A DNA stretch of 28,163 nucleotides from Bacillota bacterium (lineage in GTDB: Bacteria; Bacillota; Clostridia; Lachnospirales; Lachnospiraceae). The DNA is taken from the NCBI GenBank assembly GCA_023460575.1, contig JAEWPQ010000248.1:1-28163 (forward strand). Reading direction: 5' to 3'. The notes under the pieces were generated by a model. It had not been told where the DNA came from. It searched no databases and saw only the letters and a program-made list of their open reading frames with translations. Positions 16,405 through 24,420 of this stretch are shown piece by piece. How positions within the stretch are numbered: position 1 is the first letter of the stretch; every line of letters begins with the position of its first letter. A program made the position numbers and the translations under genes.

Positions 16405-16437
16405 GCCACGCAGAGGAATGGAATTCTTCTGCGTGGC
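16405..16437 (+). other. long intercistronic stem-loop between binding protein and permease
   Basis: GCCACGCAGAGGAAT and ATTCTTCTGCGTGGC form a 15-bp stem (one G-T pair) with a 3-nt loop. No T-tract follows, so it is not a standard terminator. Such hairpins behind binding-protein genes protect the upstream mRNA from 3' decay and help make the binding protein in excess over the permeases. Confidence 0.75.
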
Positions 16438-16458
16438 TGAATCGAAGGAGGGAGCTTT

Positions 16459-17331
16459 TTGAAACATAGTAAAATCGGATTGTTATATATTCTTCCATGG
16501 CTGGCAGGTATGATATTTTTAACATTATATCCTTTTGTTAATGCCCTTGTGATAAGCTTTACTGATTATAACCTTGTACGGAAACCCAACTTTGTGGGAT
16601 TTGCAAATTATATAAGTCTGTTCCGGGATGCTGATTTTCTGTCAACCCTGACCGCCACTGTAAAATATACAATTTTTACCGTACCGCTTCAGCTTACTTT
16701 TGCTTTGTTTATTGCATATATCTTGAATTTCCAGCTGAAAGGCATTAATTTTTATCGTACCGCTTATTATATTCCGTCTTTGCTGGGAGGAAATGTGGCA
16801 GTAGCCGTACTTTGGAGGTTTTTATTTCAGCAGAATGGATTTATCAACCACTTTATCGGTCTTTTCGGCACAGCACCAATACCATGGTTTTCTTCCCCAA
16901 ACGGAGCAATGGCTGTCATTGTTTTATTGAAAGTCTGGCAGTTCGGGTCCTCCATGCTGATCTTTCTGGCTGCATTAAAGGATGTGCCCCAGGATCTGTA
17001 TGAGGCAGCAAGTGTGGACGGTTCTACCAGATTCTATTCCTTTTTCCGGATTACCATTCCGCTCATTACACCTACTATTTTCTTTAATCTGGTCATGCAG
17101 ATGGTAAATGCCTTTCAGGAATTTAACGGTCCCTATCTTGTCACAGGAAGAGGCCCGTTAAACGCTACTTATCTGACCTCCATGTATATCTACGACAATG
17201 CTTTTAAGTTTTTTAACATGGGATATGCAAGTGCGGCCAGCTGGGTTCTGTTTCTCATCATCATGGTTGTGACGGCAATTCTCTTCGCAACACAGAACAA
17301 GTGGGTATTTTATTCCGATGAAGGGAACTAA
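16459..17331 (+). CDS. ABC sugar transporter permease (MalF/UgpA type)
   Basis: A 290-aa membrane protein with six expected transmembrane helices. The first is at about 9-31 (LLYILPWLAGMIFLTLYPFV). The EAA loop that contacts the ATPase is at 182-198 (EAASVDGSTRFYSFFRI). The gene begins with TTG: AAGGAGGG lies at the right distance and the protein start (MKHSKIGLLYILPW) is normal for the family, whereas the next ATG would cut into helix 1. The TTG and the preceding hairpin probably lower its expression relative to the binding protein. It pairs with the following permease gene, 11 bp downstream. No ATPase gene is present, so a shared MsmK-like ATPase elsewhere is likely. Confidence 0.93.
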   Translation: MKHSKIGLLYILPWLAGMIFLTLYPFVNALVISFTDYNLVRKPNFVGFANYISLFRDADFLSTLTATVKYTIFTVPLQLTFALFIAYILNFQLKGINFYRTAYYIPSLLGGNVAVAVLWRFLFQQNGFINHFIGLFGTAPIPWFSSPNGAMAVIVLLKVWQFGSSMLIFLAALKDVPQDLYEAASVDGSTRFYSFFRITIPLITPTIFFNLVMQMVNAFQEFNGPYLVTGRGPLNATYLTSMYIYDNAFKFFNMGYASAASWVLFLIIMVVTAILFATQNKWVFYSDEGN

Positions 17332-17342
17332 GGAGGGGACAT

Positions 17343-18218
17343 ATGAACGGGTTAAGTAAGCTAGAAAGACGCAGGCACCGCCGTGATTCCATCAGTTCAG
17401 TGGTACGCTACGGGATATTAACAGCAGTGGCTCTGGTCATGATCTATCCTATTCTATGGCTGGTAGGTGCGACTTTTAAAACCAATAATGAAATATTTAC
17501 AACAGTCAATTTTATTCCCAGACGAATCGATTTTACTCCGTACATAGAAGGCTGGAAAACAAGGACTCAGTTTACATTTACAACTTTCTTTTTAAATACA
17601 TTTAAATACGTAATACCTAAGATTATATTTTGTCTTGTATCAAGCACTCTGGTAGCCTACGGTTTTGCCAGATTCCAGTTTCCGTTAAAGAAGTTTTTTT
17701 TCTCCTTACTGATGGCTACTATGTTCCTTCCTGCAGTCGTAACAAGGATACCTCTTTATCTGCTTTGGAAGAATCTGGGACTTTTAGATACCTATGTTCC
17801 GTTAATTGCACCTACTGTGTTTGCAAATGAACCATTTTTCGTTTTTATGCTCATTCAGTTTCTCCGTTCCATTCCTACTTATCTTGATGAAGCGGCTACG
17901 GTGGATGGGTGCAATTCCTTTGAGATCCTGATCCGTATTCTGCTGCCTGCCTTAAAGCCGGCGATTGTCAGCTGTACGATCTTCCAGTTTATCTGGAGTT
18001 TCAACGATTTCCTTGGGCCGCTCATTTACGTCACCAGCTTATCCAAGTATCCGGTAGCGCTGGCTCTTAAGATGTCCATCGACCAAAGCAGCGGTATTGT
18101 TGAATGGAATCAGATCCTTGCCATGTCATTTCTTGCCCTGCTGCCTGCTCTGATCCTGTTTTTTGCAGCTCAGAAGTATTTTGTGGAGGGAATCACTTCC
18201 ACAGGTGCGAAGGGATAG
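17343..18218 (+). CDS. ABC sugar transporter permease (MalG/UgpE type)
   Basis: A 291-aa second permease subunit. Helix 1 follows a basic N-terminus (LERRRHRRDSISSVVRYGIL), and the EAA loop is at 183-199 (EAATVDGCNSFEILIRI). The C-terminal end FVEGITSTGAKG is the usual MalG-type ending. AAGGAGGG is placed well before the ATG. It lies 11 bp after the first permease gene and 6 bp before the esterase gene, so these genes are tightly coupled. With the first permease it would form the membrane channel for the oligosaccharide importer. Confidence 0.94.
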   Translation: MNGLSKLERRRHRRDSISSVVRYGILTAVALVMIYPILWLVGATFKTNNEIFTTVNFIPRRIDFTPYIEGWKTRTQFTFTTFFLNTFKYVIPKIIFCLVSSTLVAYGFARFQFPLKKFFFSLLMATMFLPAVVTRIPLYLLWKNLGLLDTYVPLIAPTVFANEPFFVFMLIQFLRSIPTYLDEAATVDGCNSFEILIRILLPALKPAIVSCTIFQFIWSFNDFLGPLIYVTSLSKYPVALALKMSIDQSSGIVEWNQILAMSFLALLPALILFFAAQKYFVEGITSTGAKG

Positions 18219-18224
18219 GTGTAT

Positions 18225-20117
18225 ATGCAAAATAATGAAAAACGGCTTATGCTTCCCAAACTGATCAGTCACGGCTGTGTTCTTCAGACAGGAGAGAAGA
18301 CAAGAATCTGGGGTCTGGCGGTCCCGGGTGAAGGCGTCACTCTCCGGCTTTTGAATCAGGAAATCAGCAGCAGGGCAGATGGAGACGGGAACTGGGAAGC
18401 TTACTTTCATCACTTACAGCCAGGCGGACCCTTTACAATGGAATTGTTCAGCCAATCCGGTGAATCAATTCAGGTGACAGATGTTTATCTGGGGGAGGTA
18501 TTCATCTGCAGCGGCCAGTCCAATATGGAACTGCCCATGAACCGAGTAAAGGATCAGTATCCCATAGAGTTTGAAAAACAGGGGGATGCGAAATTCCGGC
18601 TGTATAAAGTAAAAGAGAATTATGAATTTCAGGCCCCTTTAAAGGACCATCTGGAAGCTTCATGGAATGAATGCTCTCCTGACACCATTGGAGAGTTTTC
18701 TGCTGTTTGTTATTTCTTCGGAAAATTCATGCGGGAGGATAGAAATATTCCCATCGGTCTTATCAATGTAAGTCTTGGCGGGTCTACGGCAGAAGCCTGG
18801 ATGGGAGAAGAAGAGATCTGCATGTATCCGGATATGAAAGAGGAACTGGATCAATGCCGTAATCATAAGCTTTTTAAAAAAAAGATGGCCGGGCAGATTC
18901 AGGCACATGAGAAATGGTATGAAAAGATCAGAGACTTGGAAAAAGGCATGGGCAGGGACAGTGACAAGTGGAAGGAAGTGACGCTTCCCGCCTTTTTAAA
19001 AGATTTTGGATTAGAAGATTTCAACGGTGTTATCTGGTTTAAGAGACGGGTCATGCTTCCCGAACAGCTGGAAGGTAAAAAGGCAAAGCTCTGGCTGGGA
19101 ACCATGGTGGACAGTGACAGAACCTATGTAAACGGTGTTTTGGTCGGAGAGACCGGTTATCAGTATCCGCCGCGGAAATATAATATCCCGGAAGGCGTGC
19201 TAAAGGCAGGGGAAAATGAGATACGCATCTGTCTGGTCTGCGAACATGGAGCAGGGAGAGTTACACCCGGAAAGATTTATGCCCTGTTTGCAGAGGAAGA
19301 GGTCATTGCCTTAGATGGCAGATGGGAGTACTTAAGCAGTATGCGAAGCGAACCTGCTCCCAATGTGGACTTAATGTCCCAGAAACCAACCGGACTTTTT
19401 AATGGAATGCTGGCGCCCTGTTTTCCCTATATGGTAAGAGGTGTTTTATGGTATCAGGGAGAAAGCAACGATGACAGACCGGATTCCTATGAAGAACGTC
19501 TTCAGCAGATGATTTTGCTTTGGAGAAAGAGGTGGAAGTCGGACAGTCTTCCATTTGTAATTGCTCAGCTTCCTGGTTTTTCCATTGATTTAGATGACAA
19601 AGGCGATGCATGGCCAAGAATCAGGGAAGCCCAGAGAAAAGCGGCTGGATTAAAGAATGTGGCAGTTACGGTCAATCTGGATGTGGGAGAGGAAAATGAC
19701 CTTCATCCGCTGAACAAGCGGGAGGTTGCATACCGCATGTCCCTGGCAGTAAAAGGCATGGTTTTCAAAGAGCATGTTATTTACCGCGGTCCATGGCTCT
19801 CTGACTTTGATGTGTCAGGGGAGTGGATCACTCTCACCTTTGAGACAGAAGATAAAAAAGGTCTTGTTGTTCATGAGGGAACAGGGGTGGAGCAGTTTGA
19901 GATCGCTGGGCCAGACGGAATCTGTCATCCTGTAACGGGCATTTTAAAAGATAATCAGGTATTGATACACAGCAATATGGTAAAGCAGCCCGTGTTATTC
20001 CGTTACTGCTGGTCCAATGCTCCAAAAACAGGTCTTTTGTACAATGAAGCGGGCCTGCCTGCTTCTCCATTTGAAGTATCACTGCTTTCATACAAAAAGT
20101 CCCGGTCTGGCCAGTAG
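18225..20117 (+). CDS. SGNH sialate O-acetylesterase-like esterase, probably deacetylating xylo-oligosaccharides
   Basis: A 630-aa cytoplasmic esterase of the sialate O-acetylesterase-like (SASA/DUF303) group. The nucleophile is Ser99 in CSGQSNME, WYQGESN at 409-415 is block III, and Asp492-x-His494 (DLHPLNK) completes the triad. Between blocks lies an inserted beta-sandwich, about residues 265-365 (VIWFKRRVMLPEQLEGKKA, YVNGVLVGETGYQYPP), resembling the sugar-binding domain of beta-galactosidases. That architecture resembles xylan-active acetylesterases grouped in CE20, an assignment from memory to be checked. There is no signal peptide. The start is the ATG at 18225 after AAGGGA; a GTG at 18219 is possible. 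In this operon, removal of acetyl groups from imported xylo-oligosaccharides is more likely than sialic acid processing. Confidence 0.88.
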   Translation: MQNNEKRLMLPKLISHGCVLQTGEKTRIWGLAVPGEGVTLRLLNQEISSRADGDGNWEAYFHHLQPGGPFTMELFSQSGESIQVTDVYLGEVFICSGQSNMELPMNRVKDQYPIEFEKQGDAKFRLYKVKENYEFQAPLKDHLEASWNECSPDTIGEFSAVCYFFGKFMREDRNIPIGLINVSLGGSTAEAWMGEEEICMYPDMKEELDQCRNHKLFKKKMAGQIQAHEKWYEKIRDLEKGMGRDSDKWKEVTLPAFLKDFGLEDFNGVIWFKRRVMLPEQLEGKKAKLWLGTMVDSDRTYVNGVLVGETGYQYPPRKYNIPEGVLKAGENEIRICLVCEHGAGRVTPGKIYALFAEEEVIALDGRWEYLSSMRSEPAPNVDLMSQKPTGLFNGMLAPCFPYMVRGVLWYQGESNDDRPDSYEERLQQMILLWRKRWKSDSLPFVIAQLPGFSIDLDDKGDAWPRIREAQRKAAGLKNVAVTVNLDVGEENDLHPLNKREVAYRMSLAVKGMVFKEHVIYRGPWLSDFDVSGEWITLTFETEDKKGLVVHEGTGVEQFEIAGPDGICHPVTGILKDNQVLIHSNMVKQPVLFRYCWSNAPKTGLLYNEAGLPASPFEVSLLSYKKSRSGQ

Positions 20118-20136
20118 ATGCCAGACGGGACTTTTT
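20094..20136. terminator. bidirectional terminator ending the xylan operon and the MerR gene
   Basis: AAAAAGTCCCGGTCTGGC pairs, with one bulged G, with GCCAGACGGGACTTTTT. The esterase stop codon lies in the loop. T-tracts on both strands make it usable by the convergent MerR gene as well. Confidence 0.9.
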
Positions 20137-20143
20137 GCTTGAA

Positions 20144-20938
20144 TTATAGAGAAACAGGAAGATAAAGCTCCAGATAATGAATGGTTTTATCTGAATCCCC
20201 TTCCGTTTCGGCTTCCCTGCACTGTTCGGGGGCGCAGCCCATGACGGGTCCGCTGTAAGCAGTTCCTGTCAGAGAATAACCCTGCTCTTTTGCCCAGCTG
20301 ACAGCCTTTAAAATCTTCTGCTCATCAGGGACCAGGGAGTCGGAAGCAATAATGGTATAAATACAGGTTTCCCATTTGAGGACAGGAAAATTTTTAAGAT
20401 CAGGATTCAGCCGCATGACAGAGGCTGTTTCATCGGAAAGAAGAAAGAATTCGTCCTGCAATCTGGCGTGATTTTCTTTTATTATGTACTCCTGGAATGG
20501 AGCACATAAGTCCGGTATTGAAAGACGGTTGATTTCTTCGCTGTTCTTAATCCTGTAATGGGGGGGAAGCGGTCTGGTCTGGTATTGCTCCAGACCCTGC
20601 TTCACATTATCATAAGTGATTTTCAACAGATTTAAATGCACCAGTGACTGCCGGTGAAGTTCCAGCTGTTGTTTTTCTTCTGTAATTTTTTTCTGAATCA
20701 AGGAGCGGCTGGAATGAAGGGAACTTTTGTAAAGAATCCGCTCAATGTCTTCCAGGCTGAAGTTAAGTCTTCGGTAATACATAATGCTTAACAGCCTGCT
20801 GATGTCATCATACGTATAGCTTCGGTAACCATTTTCCTCTTTTTCCGGCTGTATAATACCCTTCTTTTCATAGAAGCGAAGGGTATCGCGGCTTAAACCT
20901 AACCGAAGGGAGACTTCTCCAATGCTGTACTTTCTCAT
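20144..20938 (-). CDS. MerR-family regulator with a GyrI-like effector domain
   Basis: A 264-aa regulator. Residues about 3-70 are the MerR winged helix (YSIGEVSLRLGLSRDTLRFYEKKGII, NGYRSYTYDDISRLLSIMYY), followed by a coiled-coil dimerisation helix (about 75-112). The C-terminal part from about 150 resembles the GyrI-like small-molecule domain of BmrR-type proteins and ends in HYLELYLPV. I chose the ATG at 20938, with AGGAAG upstream; the ATG at 20953 has no ribosome site. It follows asnB in the same direction with a 106-bp gap, so it may be co-transcribed or have its own promoter; no clear one was seen. The target may be the transporter/asnB unit. Confidence 0.9.
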   Translation of the reverse strand: MRKYSIGEVSLRLGLSRDTLRFYEKKGIIQPEKEENGYRSYTYDDISRLLSIMYYRRLNFSLEDIERILYKSSLHSSRSLIQKKITEEKQQLELHRQSLVHLNLLKITYDNVKQGLEQYQTRPLPPHYRIKNSEEINRLSIPDLCAPFQEYIIKENHARLQDEFFLLSDETASVMRLNPDLKNFPVLKWETCIYTIIASDSLVPDEQKILKAVSWAKEQGYSLTGTAYSGPVMGCAPEQCREAETEGDSDKTIHYLELYLPVSL

Positions 20939-21044
20939 GTTACTTCCTCGCATTCAGTCTGTTATTGCCACTGCTATTTTATCACAGTTACAGAAAATTT
21001 TCCCTTAAGGTTTTCTTTCTATGCTTACGAAATACTAACAGAAT

Positions 21045-22895
21045 TTATACAATTCCAATGGAGTAGATCTTAAGCCAGTAATTAATCTGGAGAAGGTAGG
21101 CAAGCATCTGAGGTCCAGCCATCAGCTGTCCGTACCATGGTTTTCCATAATCGGAAGGTCTTGACAGAAAATGTTCCAGCTTATTTTTATCCAGGAATTC
21201 CATAACCGGTGCTTTGCCGTCAGACATCATTTCCCTGACTCTGCTTATCAGCAGCGCTTCATAATTGGTATCATAGGTTTTGGGATAAGGAGATTTCCGG
21301 CGGAAAAGAATTTCCTCCGGCAGAAGTCCTTTACCTGCCTGACGGAGAAGATTCTTAACCACTCCGTCCCTTGTCTTCATATCCCAGGGTACATTCCAAA
21401 CGTATTCAATAATACGATGGTCTGCAAAGGGAACTCTGGCTTCCAGCCCGGAGTACATGCTGTCACGGTCCATACGGTTTAAAAGAGTCTGCATAAACCA
21501 GCGTAAGTTCAGATAGGAAATCTCTCTCCTTCTGGCTTCTGTGGGACTGTCTTCTGCCAATAAGGGAGTCTCGGCGATTGATTTTTCATAGGTCTCAGCC
21601 ACATACTCATCCATATCTAAATAATTTAAAAATTCGTCATTCAACAATGACTTTCGCGGCTGCAAATCCATAGTCCAGGGGAAGGCATGGGCTTTGAAGC
21701 AGTCTTCTCTGTGAAACCATGGATAGCCGCCAAAGATTTCATCTGCACATTCACCGGTTAAGGTCACTTTGTTATAAGGCTTAACCATGGAACAGAAATG
21801 AAGCATGGAAGAATCAATATCCCCCATGGCTGGCAAATCGTGAGCCATGACCGAGTCGTACAGCCGGTCTGCCTGAGTTAAATTGTCGCACTCCAGATAA
21901 TGGTGGTCCGAATCCAGAAATTTCACCATCAGATCTACAAAAGGCCGGTCCTGGGAGGGCTGAAAAGCACTTGCTTTAAAATACTGATCGTTGTTTACAA
22001 AATCAAAGGAAAAGGTATTAAGCCTTCTGCCCTGCTTTTTCAGCTCAGCCGCACAGACTGCGGATACAATGCTGGAATCCACACCTCCGGATAAGAACGT
22101 GCAGATCGGAACATCAGAAACCATCTGCCGTCTGATGGAATCTGTGACTAAAAATGCGGTTTTTTCAATGGTTTCCTCATAGCTGTCCTCGTGAGGATGG
22201 CTCTCAAGCTTCCAGTAAGATTTTAAATGGAACCCATCACGGGAACAAAGAAGCAGGTGCCCTGGCAGCAGTTCCTTCATGTCTTTAAAAACCCCGCAGC
22301 CCGGAGTGCGGGCAGGCCCTATGGAAAACACTTCATTCAGACCTTTTTTATCAAGTAAAGGCCGGATGCCGGGACAGGCAAAGATTCCTTTCAGTTCAGA
22401 TGCGAAAATAATTTCATCATCACGTATGGTATAAAACAAAGGCTTCACACCGGACCGGTCCCTGCATAAACAGAGGCATTCCCTGTATGGGTCCAGTATG
22501 GCGTAGGCGAAGATTCCGTTTAGCTGCCTGGCAAAATCAGGACCATATTCCATATATCCGGTGAGGATAACTTCCGTATCGCAGGTAGTGGAAAAAGAAT
22601 GGCCTTTCCTGATTAAATCACCACGAAGCTCATCGGTATTGTAGATTTCTCCGTTATATACAATGACGAAGGTTTTCCCTGACTCTGTTTTTTTCATGGG
22701 CTGGCTGCCGTTTGTTAAGTCAATGATGGATAAGCGGGCATGAGACAGCCCTCCATGCTCAGAAAGCCAGGTACCGGATGCATCAGGTCCCCGGTGCCTT
22801 TGAATGGCAGCCATATCCTCCAGTATGTGACTGTAATAATGTTTATCTTTTAAGTAATCCCGGTTTGGGTTATAGAATCCGGAAATTCCACACAT
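21045..22895 (-). CDS. asnB: asparagine synthetase, glutamine-hydrolysing
   Basis: A 616-aa AsnB-type enzyme making asparagine from aspartate, glutamine and ATP. The start must be the ATG at 22895: Cys2 in MCGISGFYNP is the class II glutaminase nucleophile, and AAGGAGG lies just before. A longer frame reaching upstream into the transporter gene is not real. RHRGPDASG, SHARLSIIDL and YNGEIYN mark the glutaminase domain. The synthetase domain has the PP-loop SGGVDSS at 269-275 and TGECADEIFGGYPW. Length and domains match housekeeping AsnB/AsnO. It begins 26 bp behind the transporter gene, so both are probably translated from one message. An amidotransferase acting on another acid is a less likely alternative. 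Confidence 0.93.
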   Translation of the reverse strand: MCGISGFYNPNRDYLKDKHYYSHILEDMAAIQRHRGPDASGTWLSEHGGLSHARLSIIDLTNGSQPMKKTESGKTFVIVYNGEIYNTDELRGDLIRKGHSFSTTCDTEVILTGYMEYGPDFARQLNGIFAYAILDPYRECLCLCRDRSGVKPLFYTIRDDEIIFASELKGIFACPGIRPLLDKKGLNEVFSIGPARTPGCGVFKDMKELLPGHLLLCSRDGFHLKSYWKLESHPHEDSYEETIEKTAFLVTDSIRRQMVSDVPICTFLSGGVDSSIVSAVCAAELKKQGRRLNTFSFDFVNNDQYFKASAFQPSQDRPFVDLMVKFLDSDHHYLECDNLTQADRLYDSVMAHDLPAMGDIDSSMLHFCSMVKPYNKVTLTGECADEIFGGYPWFHREDCFKAHAFPWTMDLQPRKSLLNDEFLNYLDMDEYVAETYEKSIAETPLLAEDSPTEARRREISYLNLRWFMQTLLNRMDRDSMYSGLEARVPFADHRIIEYVWNVPWDMKTRDGVVKNLLRQAGKGLLPEEILFRRKSPYPKTYDTNYEALLISRVREMMSDGKAPVMEFLDKNKLEHFLSRPSDYGKPWYGQLMAGPQMLAYLLQINYWLKIYSIGIV

Positions 22896-22921
22896 AATGA
22901 TTCCTCCTTTGGGTGAATCGT

Positions 22922-24292
22922 TTATAAGAGAAAACAGGCTACAAGGAACGTCGCGGCAAATCCGATGAAAACGGGCAGCAGATTTTTTCTGGCAAGATCC
23001 AGGGGATTGACGCTGCATATGGCTGCGACAGGAATCAGTCCCCAGGGAACAATGGTGCCGCCGCCTACAAAGATAGCGGTGATCTGCCCTAGTGATGCTA
23101 AAATGGGTACGGAGGCGTTTACGGCAGAACCCAGAGTCCCGGCAAGAGCGCCGGTCAGAGGAAGCCCGGAAAAGCCTGATCCGTCAAGTCCGGTGAGACT
23201 GCCCACAGCCATCTGAACGATTGCTGCCATATATTTATTAAGGGGTGTGCTGTGGGCCAGCCAGATTGCCCAGTCATTTAAAATACCCCTTTGAAACTGG
23301 CTTCCTAAAATAGAAGAAATTCCGTCTCCTCCTAAAAAGAAAAATGCCCCGATGATAATAACGGGAGCAAAGATCCGTATGGCAAAAAGGAAACCGTCGG
23401 TTACATAGATGGTGACCTTTTCCAGAGCATGGCTGCCAAAACCTGAGAAAGCTCCGATGCACATAATAAGAACCGCAGTTCCGGATACCAGACTGGTGGC
23501 ATCGCTTCCTTTTAAATCAAAGACAAGCATCAGAATAATATCAGAAACAAAGAATAAAGGCGTCAGGACTGCAATGATTATGCCCGAAAGTCCTGCAACA
23601 GGCTGTTTTTCTGTTTCCTGAATGCTTACCTGGCTGCAGCAGGAAGAAATTTGTTTCCTGTTTAACAGATATGCGCTGACAGCTGTGACAATGCCCATTA
23701 CAAGGAAAAGAGGCCGGCCTTTTGATAAAATATCGGAAGCAGAAATTGAAGCCGCTCCTGCGGAAATGGAGGGAGCCCCCTGGATGACCAGGTCATAGCT
23801 TAAGGCAAAACCATGTCCGAATAAATTCATTGCCATGGCTGCTGCCAGCGGGTCCAGCCCGGCTTTCAGGGCGAAAGGAAGTACAATTGCGCCGATTAAG
23901 GCCACAGAAGGAGAGGGCCAGAGAAAGAGGGAGAAAGTCAACATGGTAAAGCCCAGAATCCACCAGGTAACAGAAGGAGATTTCATAACTTTAGACATGG
24001 GAATCATCATAATGTAGTCGCTGCCTAAATCCTTTAAGCATTTTGACAGAGCGGTAATTAAAGCGATGGTTGCAATAATTTCCGTAAACTCCTTTGCTGC
24101 AAATACAATGGCTTTGAATACGGTCATAATCCCGCCGGTTACAGATCCAAGTCCCACAACGCCCATGAGGAATAAAAAGGCGATGCAGACATAAGGAGTA
24201 TCCCGCCGTAAAATCATGACTGTAAGAATGGTAAGAACGCCTGCCAGATAAAGATAGTGCATGGGCGTAAGCACCAGATTGGTATCTAACAT
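22922..24292 (-). CDS. multi-pass membrane transporter, substrate unknown
   Basis: A 456-aa very hydrophobic protein with about 11-12 expected membrane helices. It has the look of the ion-transporter superfamily (DcuC, GntP, NhaC or CitMHS type) in two similar halves. Notable motifs are NLFGHGFALSYDLVIQGAPS near the end of the first half, GSLTGLDGSGFSGLPLTG in the second half, and GGGTIVPWGLIPVAAI near the end. A soluble loop (RKQISSCCSQVSIQETEK) separates the halves. I cannot assign a family with certainty. The start is the ATG at 24292 behind AGGAG; a GTG at 24301 is less well placed. The asparagine synthetase gene lies 26 bp downstream, which suggests a link to a C4-dicarboxylate or amino acid such as aspartate; this is inference. 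Confidence 0.8.
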   Translation of the reverse strand: MLDTNLVLTPMHYLYLAGVLTILTVMILRRDTPYVCIAFLFLMGVVGLGSVTGGIMTVFKAIVFAAKEFTEIIATIALITALSKCLKDLGSDYIMMIPMSKVMKSPSVTWWILGFTMLTFSLFLWPSPSVALIGAIVLPFALKAGLDPLAAAMAMNLFGHGFALSYDLVIQGAPSISAGAASISASDILSKGRPLFLVMGIVTAVSAYLLNRKQISSCCSQVSIQETEKQPVAGLSGIIIAVLTPLFFVSDIILMLVFDLKGSDATSLVSGTAVLIMCIGAFSGFGSHALEKVTIYVTDGFLFAIRIFAPVIIIGAFFFLGGDGISSILGSQFQRGILNDWAIWLAHSTPLNKYMAAIVQMAVGSLTGLDGSGFSGLPLTGALAGTLGSAVNASVPILASLGQITAIFVGGGTIVPWGLIPVAAICSVNPLDLARKNLLPVFIGFAATFLVACFLL

Positions 24293-24368
24293 AGAAATCA
24301 CTCCTGGGGAATAATATAATCTATTGTATGAAGGAGGAGAACGGCCAGTGTGATTTTTTAAGAGGAAC

Positions 24369-24397
24369 TTGAATTTTTCAGCCCGGCCTTTTATACT
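24369..24397 (+). promoter_or_regulatory. promoter of the OLD-family gene
   Basis: TTGAAT (24369-24374), a 17-bp spacer and TATACT (24392-24397) lie 24 bp before the start codon, giving a very short leader with AAAGGAG. Confidence 0.75.
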
Positions 24398-24420
24398 GGA
24401 TTTTATAAAGGAGAAATCTT

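Noticed and set aside
22896..23018. 41-codon N-terminal extension of asnB into the transporter gene
   Set aside because: The class II glutaminase needs Cys at position 2 (MCGIS), and the ribosome site is directly before the ATG at 22895.
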